In this document: positions 55,867-63,997 of the stretch, piece by piece
Layout: every line of letters begins with the position of its first letter
How positions within the stretch are numbered: the stretch's first letter is position 1
DNA from: Alcaligenaceae bacterium SAGV5
GTDB lineage: Bacteria > Pseudomonadota > Gammaproteobacteria > Burkholderiales > Burkholderiaceae_B
DNA: 64,000 nucleotides
NCBI GenBank assembly: GCA_009360345.1
Contig: SPDP01000002.1
Location: 62,001 to 126,000 of the forward strand
Reading direction: 5' to 3'
Made by a program: the position numbers and the translations under genes
The notes under the pieces: model-generated
What the model was told of the DNA's origin: nothing
Databases searched by the model: none
The model's input: only the letters and a program-made list of their open reading frames with translations

Positions 55867-55886
55867 TACTGTATTTTTATACAGTA
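55867..55886 (+). promoter_or_regulatory. LexA-type SOS box
   Basis: TACTGTAT-TTTT-ATACAGTA is a perfect 8-bp palindrome with four-base spacer. It matches the CTG-N10-CAG consensus of LexA sites including the preferred TA-rich centre. It lies nine bases before a short ORF and 240 bp before the protease gene, both on the plus strand. A TATTTT within it could serve as the -10 element, allowing direct repression. Confidence 0.85.
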
Positions 55887-55894
55887 TTTGAGCG

Positions 55895-56011
55895 ATGGCT
55901 ATGAGCTACACCGTCATCCTGCAGGGGTTCCCTGATCTTCCAGAGTTGGACCCAGTGGGGCCGATGCCTTTTTCGAGGTTCGGCCGGTTTGATGACCAGC
56001 ACGCAAGATGA
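55895..56011 (+). CDS. 38-codon ORF directly after the SOS box
   Basis: The ORF runs from ATG 55895 (or 55901) to TGA 56011 and encodes a soluble peptide including YTVILQGFPDLPELDPVGPM and ending GRFDDQHAR. It is too short and too hydrophilic for a TisB-like toxin. No ribosome-binding site is evident beyond GAG. It may be a leader peptide, a remnant of an SOS gene, or simply part of the mRNA leader. I do not recognise it. Confidence 0.35.
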   Translation: MAMSYTVILQGFPDLPELDPVGPMPFSRFGRFDDQHAR

Positions 56012-56126
56012 GTGCGGTGGCTCCAGCGCCACAACCTAGGGAATTCCCGCATTCGGTTAGAGCAAGTAACAAATAGAAGCAACTGTCGATGCATACTGCT
56101 CGTAATTCAACTCCCACGGACCCAGT

Positions 56127-57287
56127 ATGAACGCTCCCGCAGCCGCCAATCCTGTGCTTGAAGATGCCCGGCTTCTACCTCCTGAGCAGGTCGCTCCTCA
56201 GATACAGACATCAGCACTGAAACTTCTTGCGTGGGCGCATAGGCGAGGGTTGCTGACTGCAGATGCGTACCACCCTGGCGATGCATATGAGGACCCCCAA
56301 CTGGAGGGGGCTACAGCGGCGGGTATTGCGATCCTCCGCCAAAAGTGGATTCGCGCTGTCGGCACGAACGCGCCGGCGGGTGAGATTGTGGTTTTTCTCG
56401 CGAGAGCTGTGCCCGGAGTACGCCAGGTATTGACGCTGCCATCCCACTGCGATGGTTTCACCTTGCGATACCATCAAGGGAACCCTGAGGCCGTCACGCC
56501 TGCAGCAGTTGCGCAAGCCGCCACGCCCTGCGCCGTTGTCAACATCAACGGCCGACCGGTCTACACGTGTGGCAGTTCGGTTTCGGTTGGAAATGCGCGC
56601 TCCGCCGGAACGTTGGGCTGCCTAGTTCGTGATGCGGGAGGCACCCTCTTCGGGTTGTCTAACAATCACGTTGTTGGGGGCTGCAACTACGCACCCGGTG
56701 GGCTGCCAATACTTGCTCCAGGAGTCCTTGATGTCGGGCCTGCGATGCCTCATCCGTTCACGCTAGGGGTGCATGAGCGTCAACTGCCCATGCTGATGGG
56801 TGACCCGACTACTGTTGATACAATACAAAATCAGGACGTAGCGATATTTCGCCTAACCTGTCCGGACAGGGTTTCATCCCAACAGCAGACGTTCTACGAT
56901 ACTCCCGGGGTGTCGATGCCTCTCGTTCCAGGGCTGCGTGTCCGGAAAGTGGGACGCAGTTCTGGTTACACGGAAGGGACAGTGATCGGGGCACTTGTGG
57001 GCCCCCAACCTGTCAACTATTCAGCACCAGAACACTCGTTTAACGGTCCGGTGTATTTCGACGGGTTGCACGCCGTTGTCGGTAGCGGCGACCGATTTTC
57101 TGAACCTGGAGATTCCGGCTCGCTGGTGGTGCATGAAGCGTTGGATGGAAATCTGTATGCTGTAGGCCTTGTAGTTGCAGGCCAGGTAAGCAATCAGGCA
57201 CCCGGAAACTTGCTGTCGCTGATCTTGCCTATCCAACCGATCCTCGGTGCCCTAAATGTGTCACTGGTAGCGGGTCACAACACATGA
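56127..57287 (+). CDS. Prophage-encoded trypsin-like serine protease
   Basis: 386 residues. A chymotrypsin-fold protease domain spans about residues 145-380. The triad is H181 in LSNNHVVGG, D237 in NQDVAIFRL and S330 in EPGDSGSLV, all in canonical context, so it should be active. There is no signal peptide, implying a cytoplasmic protein. The N-terminal 140 residues contain a basic helix region (LKLLAWAHRRGLL) and a beta-rich segment (GEIVVFLARAVPGVRQ to CDGFTLRY). Base composition is AT-richer than the host genes. It is oriented against the lysis genes and lies downstream of an SOS box, the usual place for lysogenic-conversion genes. Substrate unknown. Confidence 0.8.
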   Translation: MNAPAAANPVLEDARLLPPEQVAPQIQTSALKLLAWAHRRGLLTADAYHPGDAYEDPQLEGATAAGIAILRQKWIRAVGTNAPAGEIVVFLARAVPGVRQVLTLPSHCDGFTLRYHQGNPEAVTPAAVAQAATPCAVVNINGRPVYTCGSSVSVGNARSAGTLGCLVRDAGGTLFGLSNNHVVGGCNYAPGGLPILAPGVLDVGPAMPHPFTLGVHERQLPMLMGDPTTVDTIQNQDVAIFRLTCPDRVSSQQQTFYDTPGVSMPLVPGLRVRKVGRSSGYTEGTVIGALVGPQPVNYSAPEHSFNGPVYFDGLHAVVGSGDRFSEPGDSGSLVVHEALDGNLYAVGLVVAGQVSNQAPGNLLSLILPIQPILGALNVSLVAGHNT

Positions 57288-57296
57288 GGAGAGACT

Positions 57297-57512
57297 ATGA
57301 ATGCGGCCGAGCATCTCTACTCCTTTCTTAACAAGCCACGCGGCCAACTGACTGTGCATCTTGAAGGCACAGGCGCATCCGCGCGCCTTGTCGTATGGGT
57401 TCGGCAAGGTTACCCCACAACCAATATACCTACGATTTTTGATGGCATCCCTGTCGATATTCAGCCGATGCCAACCTTCAACGCGCAACCCTCGAGTTTC
57501 GCTCATTGCTAG
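57297..57512 (+). CDS. 71-residue partner protein of the prophage protease
   Basis: It begins nine bases after the protease stop, with a strong GAGGAGAG site, so the two are an operon. Residues 25-60 (SARLVVWVRQGYPTTNIPTI, then FDGIPVDIQPM) follow the same hydrophobic pattern as residues 84-116 of the protease (GEIVVFLARAVPGVRQ, CDGFTLRY). It may thus be a free-standing version of the protease's N-terminal beta segment. Its last 35 bases overlap the end of the convergent Rz gene. No family could be named. Confidence 0.6.
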   Translation: MNAAEHLYSFLNKPRGQLTVHLEGTGASARLVVWVRQGYPTTNIPTIFDGIPVDIQPMPTFNAQPSSFAHC

Positions 57513-58023
57513 AAGAACCCGATACCCTCAACGCATAGGCCTGCAAACCTGTCACCGCGACACCGGCGCTGATAGCATTTCCGACCATCGTTGAATATTC
57601 CGCCGTGCACTCTCGGACCACTGTTCGTAGGGTTGCGGGGTCATCAGCGCCGCTGCGGGGGTCGGAATCGCTGCCGGCCTGACCGCTACGGAACTCGGCG
57701 GCGGCGAGGGCGTTGCGCAAGCCGACAATAGCGGCATCGCGATCGCGCAGAGCAACTGCAGCCGCCTCGATGCGACGCTGGGTTTGGTACGTGACATGGG
57801 CGTTTGCCTCCATCCTGTTGAATTCGATCGTGCGCTGATCAGCCTCGGCTATCCTGGCTAGGTCGGAATGTTCCTGACGTTCGGTCGCCGAGGCGGCGCG
57901 TTGATCGCTGATTTCGGCACCGAGGCGCCATTTCTGGACTGTCCAGGCGACAGCAGCACCGATCACCAATGAAGTTGCCGCAACGGCGCCGTAACGCTGC
58001 CAGGCGGGCATTGCTATCATCAT
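57478..58023 (-). CDS. Phage i-spanin Rz
   Basis: 181 residues. An N-terminal membrane anchor (YGAVAATSLVIGAAVAWTV) is followed by a long periplasmic coiled-coil region rich in Ala, Arg and Glu. A conserved-looking ending contains VVRECTAEYSTMVGNAISAG. This is the layout of Rz spanins that bridge to the outer membrane during lysis. The start ATG 58023 overlaps the endolysin stop (ATGA). Rz1 is nested inside this gene in another frame. Confidence 0.85.
   Translation of the reverse strand: MMIAMPAWQRYGAVAATSLVIGAAVAWTVQKWRLGAEISDQRAASATERQEHSDLARIAEADQRTIEFNRMEANAHVTYQTQRRIEAAAVALRDRDAAIVGLRNALAAAEFRSGQAGSDSDPRSGADDPATLRTVVRECTAEYSTMVGNAISAGVAVTGLQAYALRVSGSSSNERNSRVAR
57552..57797 (-). CDS. 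Phage o-spanin Rz1 nested in Rz
   Basis: 81 residues, encoded entirely within Rz in a shifted frame. It has a lipoprotein signal with lipobox LLSAC (Cys27) and a Pro-rich segment (ATPSPPPSSVAVRPAAIPTP), as expected of Rz1 outer-membrane lipoproteins. It ends with a polar helix (EQWSESARRNIQRWSEML). The nested arrangement is the classical lambda-type spanin pair. Confidence 0.82.
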   Translation of the reverse strand: MSRTKPSVASRRLQLLCAIAMPLLSACATPSPPPSSVAVRPAAIPTPAAALMTPQPYEQWSESARRNIQRWSEMLSAPVSR

Positions 58024-58586
58024 GACGTCTCTCCCAACGCAGCCTTTCCGGCCTCCCACTTGGCCAGGCGGTCGCCGTAGCCGTTCAGGCCGCCGTTGAT
58101 GCGGCGCGTAATGTCTGCGAAATTCCCGGCATCGGCCAGTTCATTCAGATCCCGCGAGGCCCAGAAATCGGCCGCAGATAGCGCGGCCCAGCGAGGTTGC
58201 GCGAGCAACTCAGGCTGCGCTTCAAAATCTGGCACGGCCACGTCGACCAGTCGCACGCGCAACCGATCCCGCGCAGCGGCATGGTTCGCCCGGCCCGTCA
58301 CTTGGATTAGCCCATGACCACGGAACCTGCTGCCGTCGCCGGGCTGCACGTTGCCCAGGTCGCGTCGTCCTTCGTAGCGCCGCTGCGCGGCGGTTGGTCC
58401 CCATATCTCCGTGGTATAGACCAGACCGCCTGACTCGTGCCCGATCTGAGCGAGAAACGCTGCCTGCCGGGCGGGTGTCGAAACGTCGCACAGCGCCATG
58501 GCCACCCGCAGATGTGGGAGCCAGGCTGCAGCCCGTATGAGCGTCGCTCCCGTACAGCGCGCGATCTGCTGCACTGTCAGGCTCAT
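58020..58586 (-). CDS. Phage endolysin, glycoside hydrolase family 19 type
   Basis: 188 residues. The GH19 fold is recognised from FLAQIGHESGGLVYTTEIWG, which holds the two catalytic Glu (E51, E60), GHGLIQVTGRANHAAARDRL and ITRRINGGLNGYGDR. It lacks a signal peptide, so release depends on a holin. It overlaps Rz and the upstream holin-like gene by four bases each. Confidence 0.9.
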   Translation of the reverse strand: MSLTVQQIARCTGATLIRAAAWLPHLRVAMALCDVSTPARQAAFLAQIGHESGGLVYTTEIWGPTAAQRRYEGRRDLGNVQPGDGSRFRGHGLIQVTGRANHAAARDRLRVRLVDVAVPDFEAQPELLAQPRWAALSAADFWASRDLNELADAGNFADITRRINGGLNGYGDRLAKWEAGKAALGETS

Positions 58587-58837
58587 GGCTCCCTCCGCAG
58601 ATCAAGCCATACACGCACCAGGAGTACGACCACGGCGCCGAGGTTAACGGCAACCTCGGCGGGCGGCGGCACCCTATACCCATAGAGCGGCCCCAACAAA
58701 ACTGCAAACGAGCCCGCCGCCAAGGTGACATAGCCGACCCGCTGGAGGTGATTGGTTCTGCGCGTCATGTGATTTATTGCGCAGACTGCATGCACCAGTA
58801 GCGCCGTCGCGGCCAGCATGTTGACGATCAACATCAT
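58583..58837 (-). CDS. Small membrane protein of the lysis cassette (holin candidate)
   Basis: 84 residues with two or three hydrophobic segments (VNMLAATALLVHAVCAI, VTLAAGSFAVLLGPLYGY, VAVNLGAVVVLLVRVWLDL) and a basic C-terminus. Size, position directly before the endolysin and four-base overlaps on both sides fit a holin or antiholin. No specific family was recognised. Confidence 0.7.
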   Translation of the reverse strand: MMLIVNMLAATALLVHAVCAINHMTRRTNHLQRVGYVTLAAGSFAVLLGPLYGYRVPPPAEVAVNLGAVVVLLVRVWLDLRREP

Positions 58838-59229
58838 CGCGAGCCTCCCGTGAAGCGCGCCAGCAGATCGGCGACGGCCTTAACTACAGCGCCCGGCGCC
58901 GAAGTAACGATGGCCTGGGCGGCGATAACGAGTTGCTGAGCGAGCAGACCGATTGCGACAGCCGACAGCGCTCGCGCGGCCGGCGCATCAGTCGGCGGCA
59001 GCCACTGCATCAGCACGACAGCCGCCACCGGCGCGCCGTAGCCGGCCAGGACTGTGCTGGTCGCTACGGCAAGCGCCATTCGCATGCGCGTGGTCGGCGC
59101 TGCGAACGACAGCGCCATCAGGCCGCCGAGCAAGCCCGGTACCAGCGCGTCGTATTGCAGGCCCAGTACTGCGCCAGCGGTTGCGGCGCCTGCCAGCCAT
59201 GCAGCCACGCCGGAGGAAGGTTCAGTCAT
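58834..59229 (-). CDS. Phage holin-like membrane protein
   Basis: 131 residues with about three membrane segments (VAAWLAGAATAGAVLGL, LVPGLLGGLMALSFA, LAVATSTVLAGYGAPVAAVV) followed by an amphipathic C-terminus. ATG 59229 follows GAGGAGCTG. It precedes the second small membrane protein and overlaps it by four bases, so the cassette has two membrane proteins, possibly a holin/antiholin pair. Confidence 0.7.
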   Translation of the reverse strand: MTEPSSGVAAWLAGAATAGAVLGLQYDALVPGLLGGLMALSFAAPTTRMRMALAVATSTVLAGYGAPVAAVVLMQWLPPTDAPAARALSAVAIGLLAQQLVIAAQAIVTSAPGAVVKAVADLLARFTGGSR

Positions 59230-59240
59230 ATTCAGCTCCT

Positions 59241-61472
59241 CTAAGCCCATTTCTTGCCCGCCAACCCATCGCACCACAGATTCATGCCCGGATAGTCCGT
59301 TGTGTCGATGGACCTGGGGTCGATGTAGCTCGCGCTGTTCCATCGCAGCCCGATCGCGAATTCGGCTGGCGGCATTTCCGGTTGCGATCGGCTGGAGGCG
59401 CTCACGACGAACTTGCACGCAGTGGTAGGAGTGCCGGTCACCACCGCACGCGCGTCATTTCGAATGTTGACGGTGACCTTCCCTTCGTCGGACGCTTTGA
59501 TCTCAGGATCGAAGTTGGTCGCGTAACGCGTGAGCGATAGCGAGTACGCAAAGACGTTGCCAGCCCGGTTCGCGGTATACGTCAGACTGCCAGTCGCCGG
59601 AGATGCCGGCGTAGTCAAAATATCGAACGTGATCGACGTCGTGTCGGGCACGGTCTTCACTTGGAACCAGCCGTTGTATTCGGTCTCGTTCGCCCCGCTC
59701 GATCGCACCCAGTCATTCACACGCAGGCCATGCGCAGCCCCCGTCACCATCGTTGCGACAGCGCCGCTTCTGGTCACCGATGACACCGCCACCGGCGCCA
59801 CCACGCCACCAAGGAACGCGAGTACCAGATCGCCATTGGCCGGGTTGTAGCTCTGAATAGCGATGTTCTGCGAGTTCCCGACGAACCCCCATGCGGAACC
59901 GTTCCACTCAACCCGCGCCGAGTGATCTCGCCGTTGCTTGCGCGTGAAATAGACGCGGGTCTTGTAATCGTCAACCTGGGCAGGCTGGGCATCCCACATG
60001 CCGATGAAATTAGCACCCTGAACATCGACATTGATCGCCGCGTTCGGGCATTGCGCGTGATTCACGGTCAGGCATTCACGGACCGAATCCCATTCGACAG
60101 ATTTGACGCCGTTGTGCACGCCGATCGTCCAGACACCAGCCGCGCTGCGATTGATCGCCGCCATAATGTCGCGGCACATATAGATCAGCGACTCGTTGTG
60201 CCCCACCGATGCACCGACCCTCAGATAAGTGCGCGCCAGATCGTTGTCTACCGTCACCTGGAATCCGAGCGTGATATCCGCTCCGGTGTCGTACCGCACG
60301 CGGATATGATTCGGATTCGTCTCCACCTCAGTCCCCGGACCGTCGGCGCTACGCAATCCCAGCGTCGCATGGCCGGACGTGGTGATGGGTTTCCAGTGGT
60401 TGAACTTGTCCGACTTGTCACCGTTATTCCGAATGGTGAACACGAGCGGCGTGGCCGCGACCGGGTTCTCGCCAGCGATGTAGTCGCGCGCGCTGAACCA
60501 CATTTTCATGCGATCGTGCATGTTCAGCGGGATGGCCGTCGGCGTATGCCGGTCGCCCACCATAAGCGATCCCGTGGTCGCTCCCAGGTCAGCGCCGGCA
60601 ACGCCCTGGATCAAGCGGAACTTGTCGGATTCAAACGTCCCAGAGGTCGTGAACGGCAGTTTGTCGACCCTCGGGGCGTAGGTGTTGCCGTTGTAGCCCA
60701 CCGTCTGCGCGGCCAGCGTCATCGACAGTCCCGCAGCATACGAGACCGGCTCCAGGTAGCTGATAGAACCGAATGCGGCGACGATCGCATCCGACATTAC
60801 CTGGACAAGCTGCGCATTGCCGGCGGCGGCTGCCTCGCTCAATGCCGCCGCAAGCTTCGACGCCAGGGACTGGCCGGCGTAGTCCTGGGCCTGGTCCACG
60901 GCACTCTCCAGGTCGCCGAACTCGTCGGCGATGGCCTGCGCTTCGTTCTTCGCGGCAATCGCCGCCGCCGCGTCGGATGGCAATGCAGGCTGGTAGGCCG
61001 AGCGAACCCATTCGGTACCGTACCAGATTGAGAACCCCCTCAAGTCCGGATCCGGATCGTTCGTGACCAACCCCGCCTTGGGATTGGGCTGTCCGACATC
61101 CGCACGCATCGCGGCGTCCGTTTCATAATATTTGCAGTTGGAATACAGCTGCGAAACGTACGTAGCTTCCTCCGCCCGAGCGACGAGTCCGGACGACGTA
61201 TCGAGCAACTGGACAGGATCAAAGAACAGAATCCGGGTGATCGGTGGGGCGGTATAGGGCCCCTGCTGAAATACAATGTCATATTCCCCATCCGCAACCC
61301 GGAAGCCGACCAATCCCACCGATGATGCCTGGAGTGGATTGTCCAATTGCCCGCCGTCAATACCGTAGAGTTGCGCCAGGGCGCCAGTTTGCGAAATCCG
61401 AATGGTCGCCCATGCAAACGGCAGCACCTTGCCCGTCTCCGCGTGCACTGCATAGAATTCTTGGTATTGCAT
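59241..61472 (-). CDS. Phage tail fibre/receptor-binding protein
   Basis: 743 residues. The N-terminal 150 residues look like a virion-attachment domain (QYQEFYAVHAETGKVLPFAW). A short Ala-rich helical stalk follows (AAAIAAKNEAQAIADEFGDL, LAAALSEAAAAGNAQLVQVM), and the C-terminal two thirds are beta-rich with few recognisable motifs. The position between the tail-tip protein and the lysis genes is where siphophages keep their fibre gene. The C-terminus should determine host receptor range. Confidence 0.8.
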   Translation of the reverse strand: MQYQEFYAVHAETGKVLPFAWATIRISQTGALAQLYGIDGGQLDNPLQASSVGLVGFRVADGEYDIVFQQGPYTAPPITRILFFDPVQLLDTSSGLVARAEEATYVSQLYSNCKYYETDAAMRADVGQPNPKAGLVTNDPDPDLRGFSIWYGTEWVRSAYQPALPSDAAAAIAAKNEAQAIADEFGDLESAVDQAQDYAGQSLASKLAAALSEAAAAGNAQLVQVMSDAIVAAFGSISYLEPVSYAAGLSMTLAAQTVGYNGNTYAPRVDKLPFTTSGTFESDKFRLIQGVAGADLGATTGSLMVGDRHTPTAIPLNMHDRMKMWFSARDYIAGENPVAATPLVFTIRNNGDKSDKFNHWKPITTSGHATLGLRSADGPGTEVETNPNHIRVRYDTGADITLGFQVTVDNDLARTYLRVGASVGHNESLIYMCRDIMAAINRSAAGVWTIGVHNGVKSVEWDSVRECLTVNHAQCPNAAINVDVQGANFIGMWDAQPAQVDDYKTRVYFTRKQRRDHSARVEWNGSAWGFVGNSQNIAIQSYNPANGDLVLAFLGGVVAPVAVSSVTRSGAVATMVTGAAHGLRVNDWVRSSGANETEYNGWFQVKTVPDTTSITFDILTTPASPATGSLTYTANRAGNVFAYSLSLTRYATNFDPEIKASDEGKVTVNIRNDARAVVTGTPTTACKFVVSASSRSQPEMPPAEFAIGLRWNSASYIDPRSIDTTDYPGMNLWCDGLAGKKWA

Positions 61473-61486
61473 ATTTTGTTGTTCCT

Positions 61487-63997
61487 TTAATTCGGCACGA
61501 ATGAAAGCTGCGGGCTAAACACCAACTCTCCGACATTCTTCGACCACGTGTCGTAGGCTGCGACCCGTACGTAGTAGGTGCCTCCGCCAGTCAGGCCCGA
61601 TATCGTCGTCGTCAGCCCGGGACCGTCGTACGCAATCGCACCTTGACCAGCGCTCGGGTCAAACCCGCTGGTGTTGCTGTAGTAGACGAGGTAGCCAGCG
61701 CGGTCGACCGCGGGGCTTTGCTCCCAATCGACGACGACATTGGCGGTGCCGGGCGTGGCCGTGACGCCTGTCACGGCAGGCGGGGCCGAGTTGTGGACCG
61801 GCAAGCTGATCGGCGCGGCGTCGCCCGCGACGTTGCTCGATACGACCTGGACCGTGTAGTCGCGGCGCACCACGCCGTCGTATTCGGCGTCCTCGAGTTG
61901 GTACGTGAAGGACGTTCCGGTCGTTTCGACGGCCCGGAGCACGGTCGTCCCGTCCAACACTCGGACCTTGGAGCGTTCGCCGCGGGCGCCGGGGTTCCAC
62001 GACACGGTGAAATACGTGCCCTCGAACGGCGCCATCAGCGCCAGGCCCGACGCGGCCTCGGGCGCGGCGCGCTCGGGCGAGAGGGCGATGGCGTAGGCTG
62101 GCACGGCGGCGAGGGACTGATACGCTCGCTGGAAGACGTTGTAGGAGACGAATTTGGCGTAGATGGTTGTGCCCACCTGGCCGGGCTCAAATGGGACCTT
62201 GAATATGGTGTCGTCCAGCCGCACGAAGGGTGTGCCGATGGCATGGCTGCCCACCGGCGCCCCGTACAGGCCGCGGCGCAAGTATCCGCCCAGGGTGTAG
62301 CGATTCGGACCCGTGAGGGTGGCGTCCCGGTAGGCGATCAGTTCGCCGCCGACCCAGCACAGAGTAATGGCGGCGTCGACGTCGGATTGCGCCGCGCCCA
62401 GCAACTGGCCGGCCGAGTCGGATAGGTCGACTCCGAAAGAGTGCGTCGTGTCGGGATCGGCGCCGGCGGCCAGGGCGGTGGTGAGCACGCCGAAGCGGCC
62501 GCGGCCGGTGATGCTGCCGATGCGCTTGTAGGTGTCGCCGTCCTGGCTGACCCAGACGTCACAACCGCCCCAGTTCGGGGAGAGGCCGGCCACTGCCGCC
62601 CAGACCTCCAATCCGCCTTTGAGCAACGAGTCTGGCGGATTGAACAGGACCGGCGGCGAGACGCTGCCCGGCGCCACGTTGAAATTTATGCCGGTGGTTC
62701 CGGCGGTGTGCGTGGGGTAGACCGACGCGCTGGCCGAGCCGGCCATGACCTCTTCGAACGTGACGGTCAGCAAGCCCGCGTCGTCTTCCTCAATATCCGT
62801 CACCCGCGCCAGCTGGCGATCGAGACCCAGTTCAGGATCGACCAGCGCGACGTAGTCCATGGGCTCGAGCAGCACGAAATTCCACGGGAGCCGGCCGCTA
62901 TAGCGGTTCCGGTTGTTCAGGTCGCGTTGCAGCCGAAGCTGCGCAATATGGCGTCCGACGGCGGTTTCGTTGATGCAACTCAGCTTGACCGGATCTTCCT
63001 TGCGCAGCCCGTACAGTTCGATGGCAGCCTGGTCGGGCGCGGAGATGGTCTCAGGGTTGTACTGGTTCGCCCGGTTGACGATCTCGACCTGGCGGACGTT
63101 GTACACGTCGGCGGGATCGGTCCGGCTCCACTCGAGCGGGCCGTCAAACTCGTCGGGGCCCAGGTCGTACAGTGGGGCCAGATCGGGATACCAGGTCTCG
63201 TCGTTACCTGTAACGGCTTCGTCGCCGTACGGGATGATTTTCAACAGGCCGGCACTGACGACGATTTCAGAGTTCGACGCGGTGGCGATTTCGGTCAGAA
63301 ACTCGTGCGCGGGACGCTGGTCGGTCAGGGCCGGCGACAGCAGCAGGTTCGCAGCCTTGGCATACAGCCGATAGGACGAGAGGTCCGCCAGCCATGCCGG
63401 ATCCCAGCCGGGCACGCCGGCCACGGGATGCGTCAGGAAGTCCGCGACGATGTCGCCCGGGTTGGCGTCCGGCAGGCCCTCTTCCCGGATCAATGATTCG
63501 ATCTCGAAAGTGTGGTTCTGCAGGCCGGCGCTGCCGTTCAGTTGGTAGGCCGCGGCGTATACGTAGGCCAGGCCGGAATACCCAAGCGCCTGGTCGGCAT
63601 GACCCGTCAGCATGTAGCCCCAGGGCGCCTGGCCGAGGTTGCCCACGGCCAAGCTCAGGCCGGCTTGCTCCAGGGCGGTGCCGTCGACTTCGCTGTTGAC
63701 GAAGACCGACTTGTCCCGGAAAACCGATTTGACGCCAGCAATGGGGCCCGCACACAGGGCGACCATGATCGCGGCCTGATAAGTCCAGGTGACGCTCTCC
63801 TGGGTGACGCCCCCCTTGCCGCCCGCAGACTCTTCGCTCTTGTGCTCAATGGCCTCGAAATCGTTGTAACCGAGCATGTTGCCGCCCACGCGCGTCGTGC
63901 CCCACACGCGCGGCACGGCAACGCCGTACAGCGATTTCTGAACGGCAAAGCCGCCGATCTTGGGCTCGACGGTGGAGATGGTCGAACTACCGGCCAT
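61487..63997 (-). CDS. Phage tail-tip (central hub, J-like) protein
   Basis: 836 residues, with the start ATG at 63997, four bases inside the window edge, so its ribosome-binding site is not visible. Features typical of tail hub proteins are the start GGFAVQKSLYGVAVPRVWGT, AAIMVALCAGPIAGVKSVF, DFLTHPVAGVPGWDPAWLAD and TLGGYLRRGLYGAPVGSHA. The C-terminal 180 residues read as fibronectin type III-like modules (PPAVTGVTATPGTANVVVDW, GGTYYVRVAAYD). It forms the tail tip that contacts the host and anchors the fibre encoded next. Confidence 0.85.
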   Translation of the reverse strand: MAGSSTISTVEPKIGGFAVQKSLYGVAVPRVWGTTRVGGNMLGYNDFEAIEHKSEESAGGKGGVTQESVTWTYQAAIMVALCAGPIAGVKSVFRDKSVFVNSEVDGTALEQAGLSLAVGNLGQAPWGYMLTGHADQALGYSGLAYVYAAAYQLNGSAGLQNHTFEIESLIREEGLPDANPGDIVADFLTHPVAGVPGWDPAWLADLSSYRLYAKAANLLLSPALTDQRPAHEFLTEIATASNSEIVVSAGLLKIIPYGDEAVTGNDETWYPDLAPLYDLGPDEFDGPLEWSRTDPADVYNVRQVEIVNRANQYNPETISAPDQAAIELYGLRKEDPVKLSCINETAVGRHIAQLRLQRDLNNRNRYSGRLPWNFVLLEPMDYVALVDPELGLDRQLARVTDIEEDDAGLLTVTFEEVMAGSASASVYPTHTAGTTGINFNVAPGSVSPPVLFNPPDSLLKGGLEVWAAVAGLSPNWGGCDVWVSQDGDTYKRIGSITGRGRFGVLTTALAAGADPDTTHSFGVDLSDSAGQLLGAAQSDVDAAITLCWVGGELIAYRDATLTGPNRYTLGGYLRRGLYGAPVGSHAIGTPFVRLDDTIFKVPFEPGQVGTTIYAKFVSYNVFQRAYQSLAAVPAYAIALSPERAAPEAASGLALMAPFEGTYFTVSWNPGARGERSKVRVLDGTTVLRAVETTGTSFTYQLEDAEYDGVVRRDYTVQVVSSNVAGDAAPISLPVHNSAPPAVTGVTATPGTANVVVDWEQSPAVDRAGYLVYYSNTSGFDPSAGQGAIAYDGPGLTTTISGLTGGGTYYVRVAAYDTWSKNVGELVFSPQLSFVPN

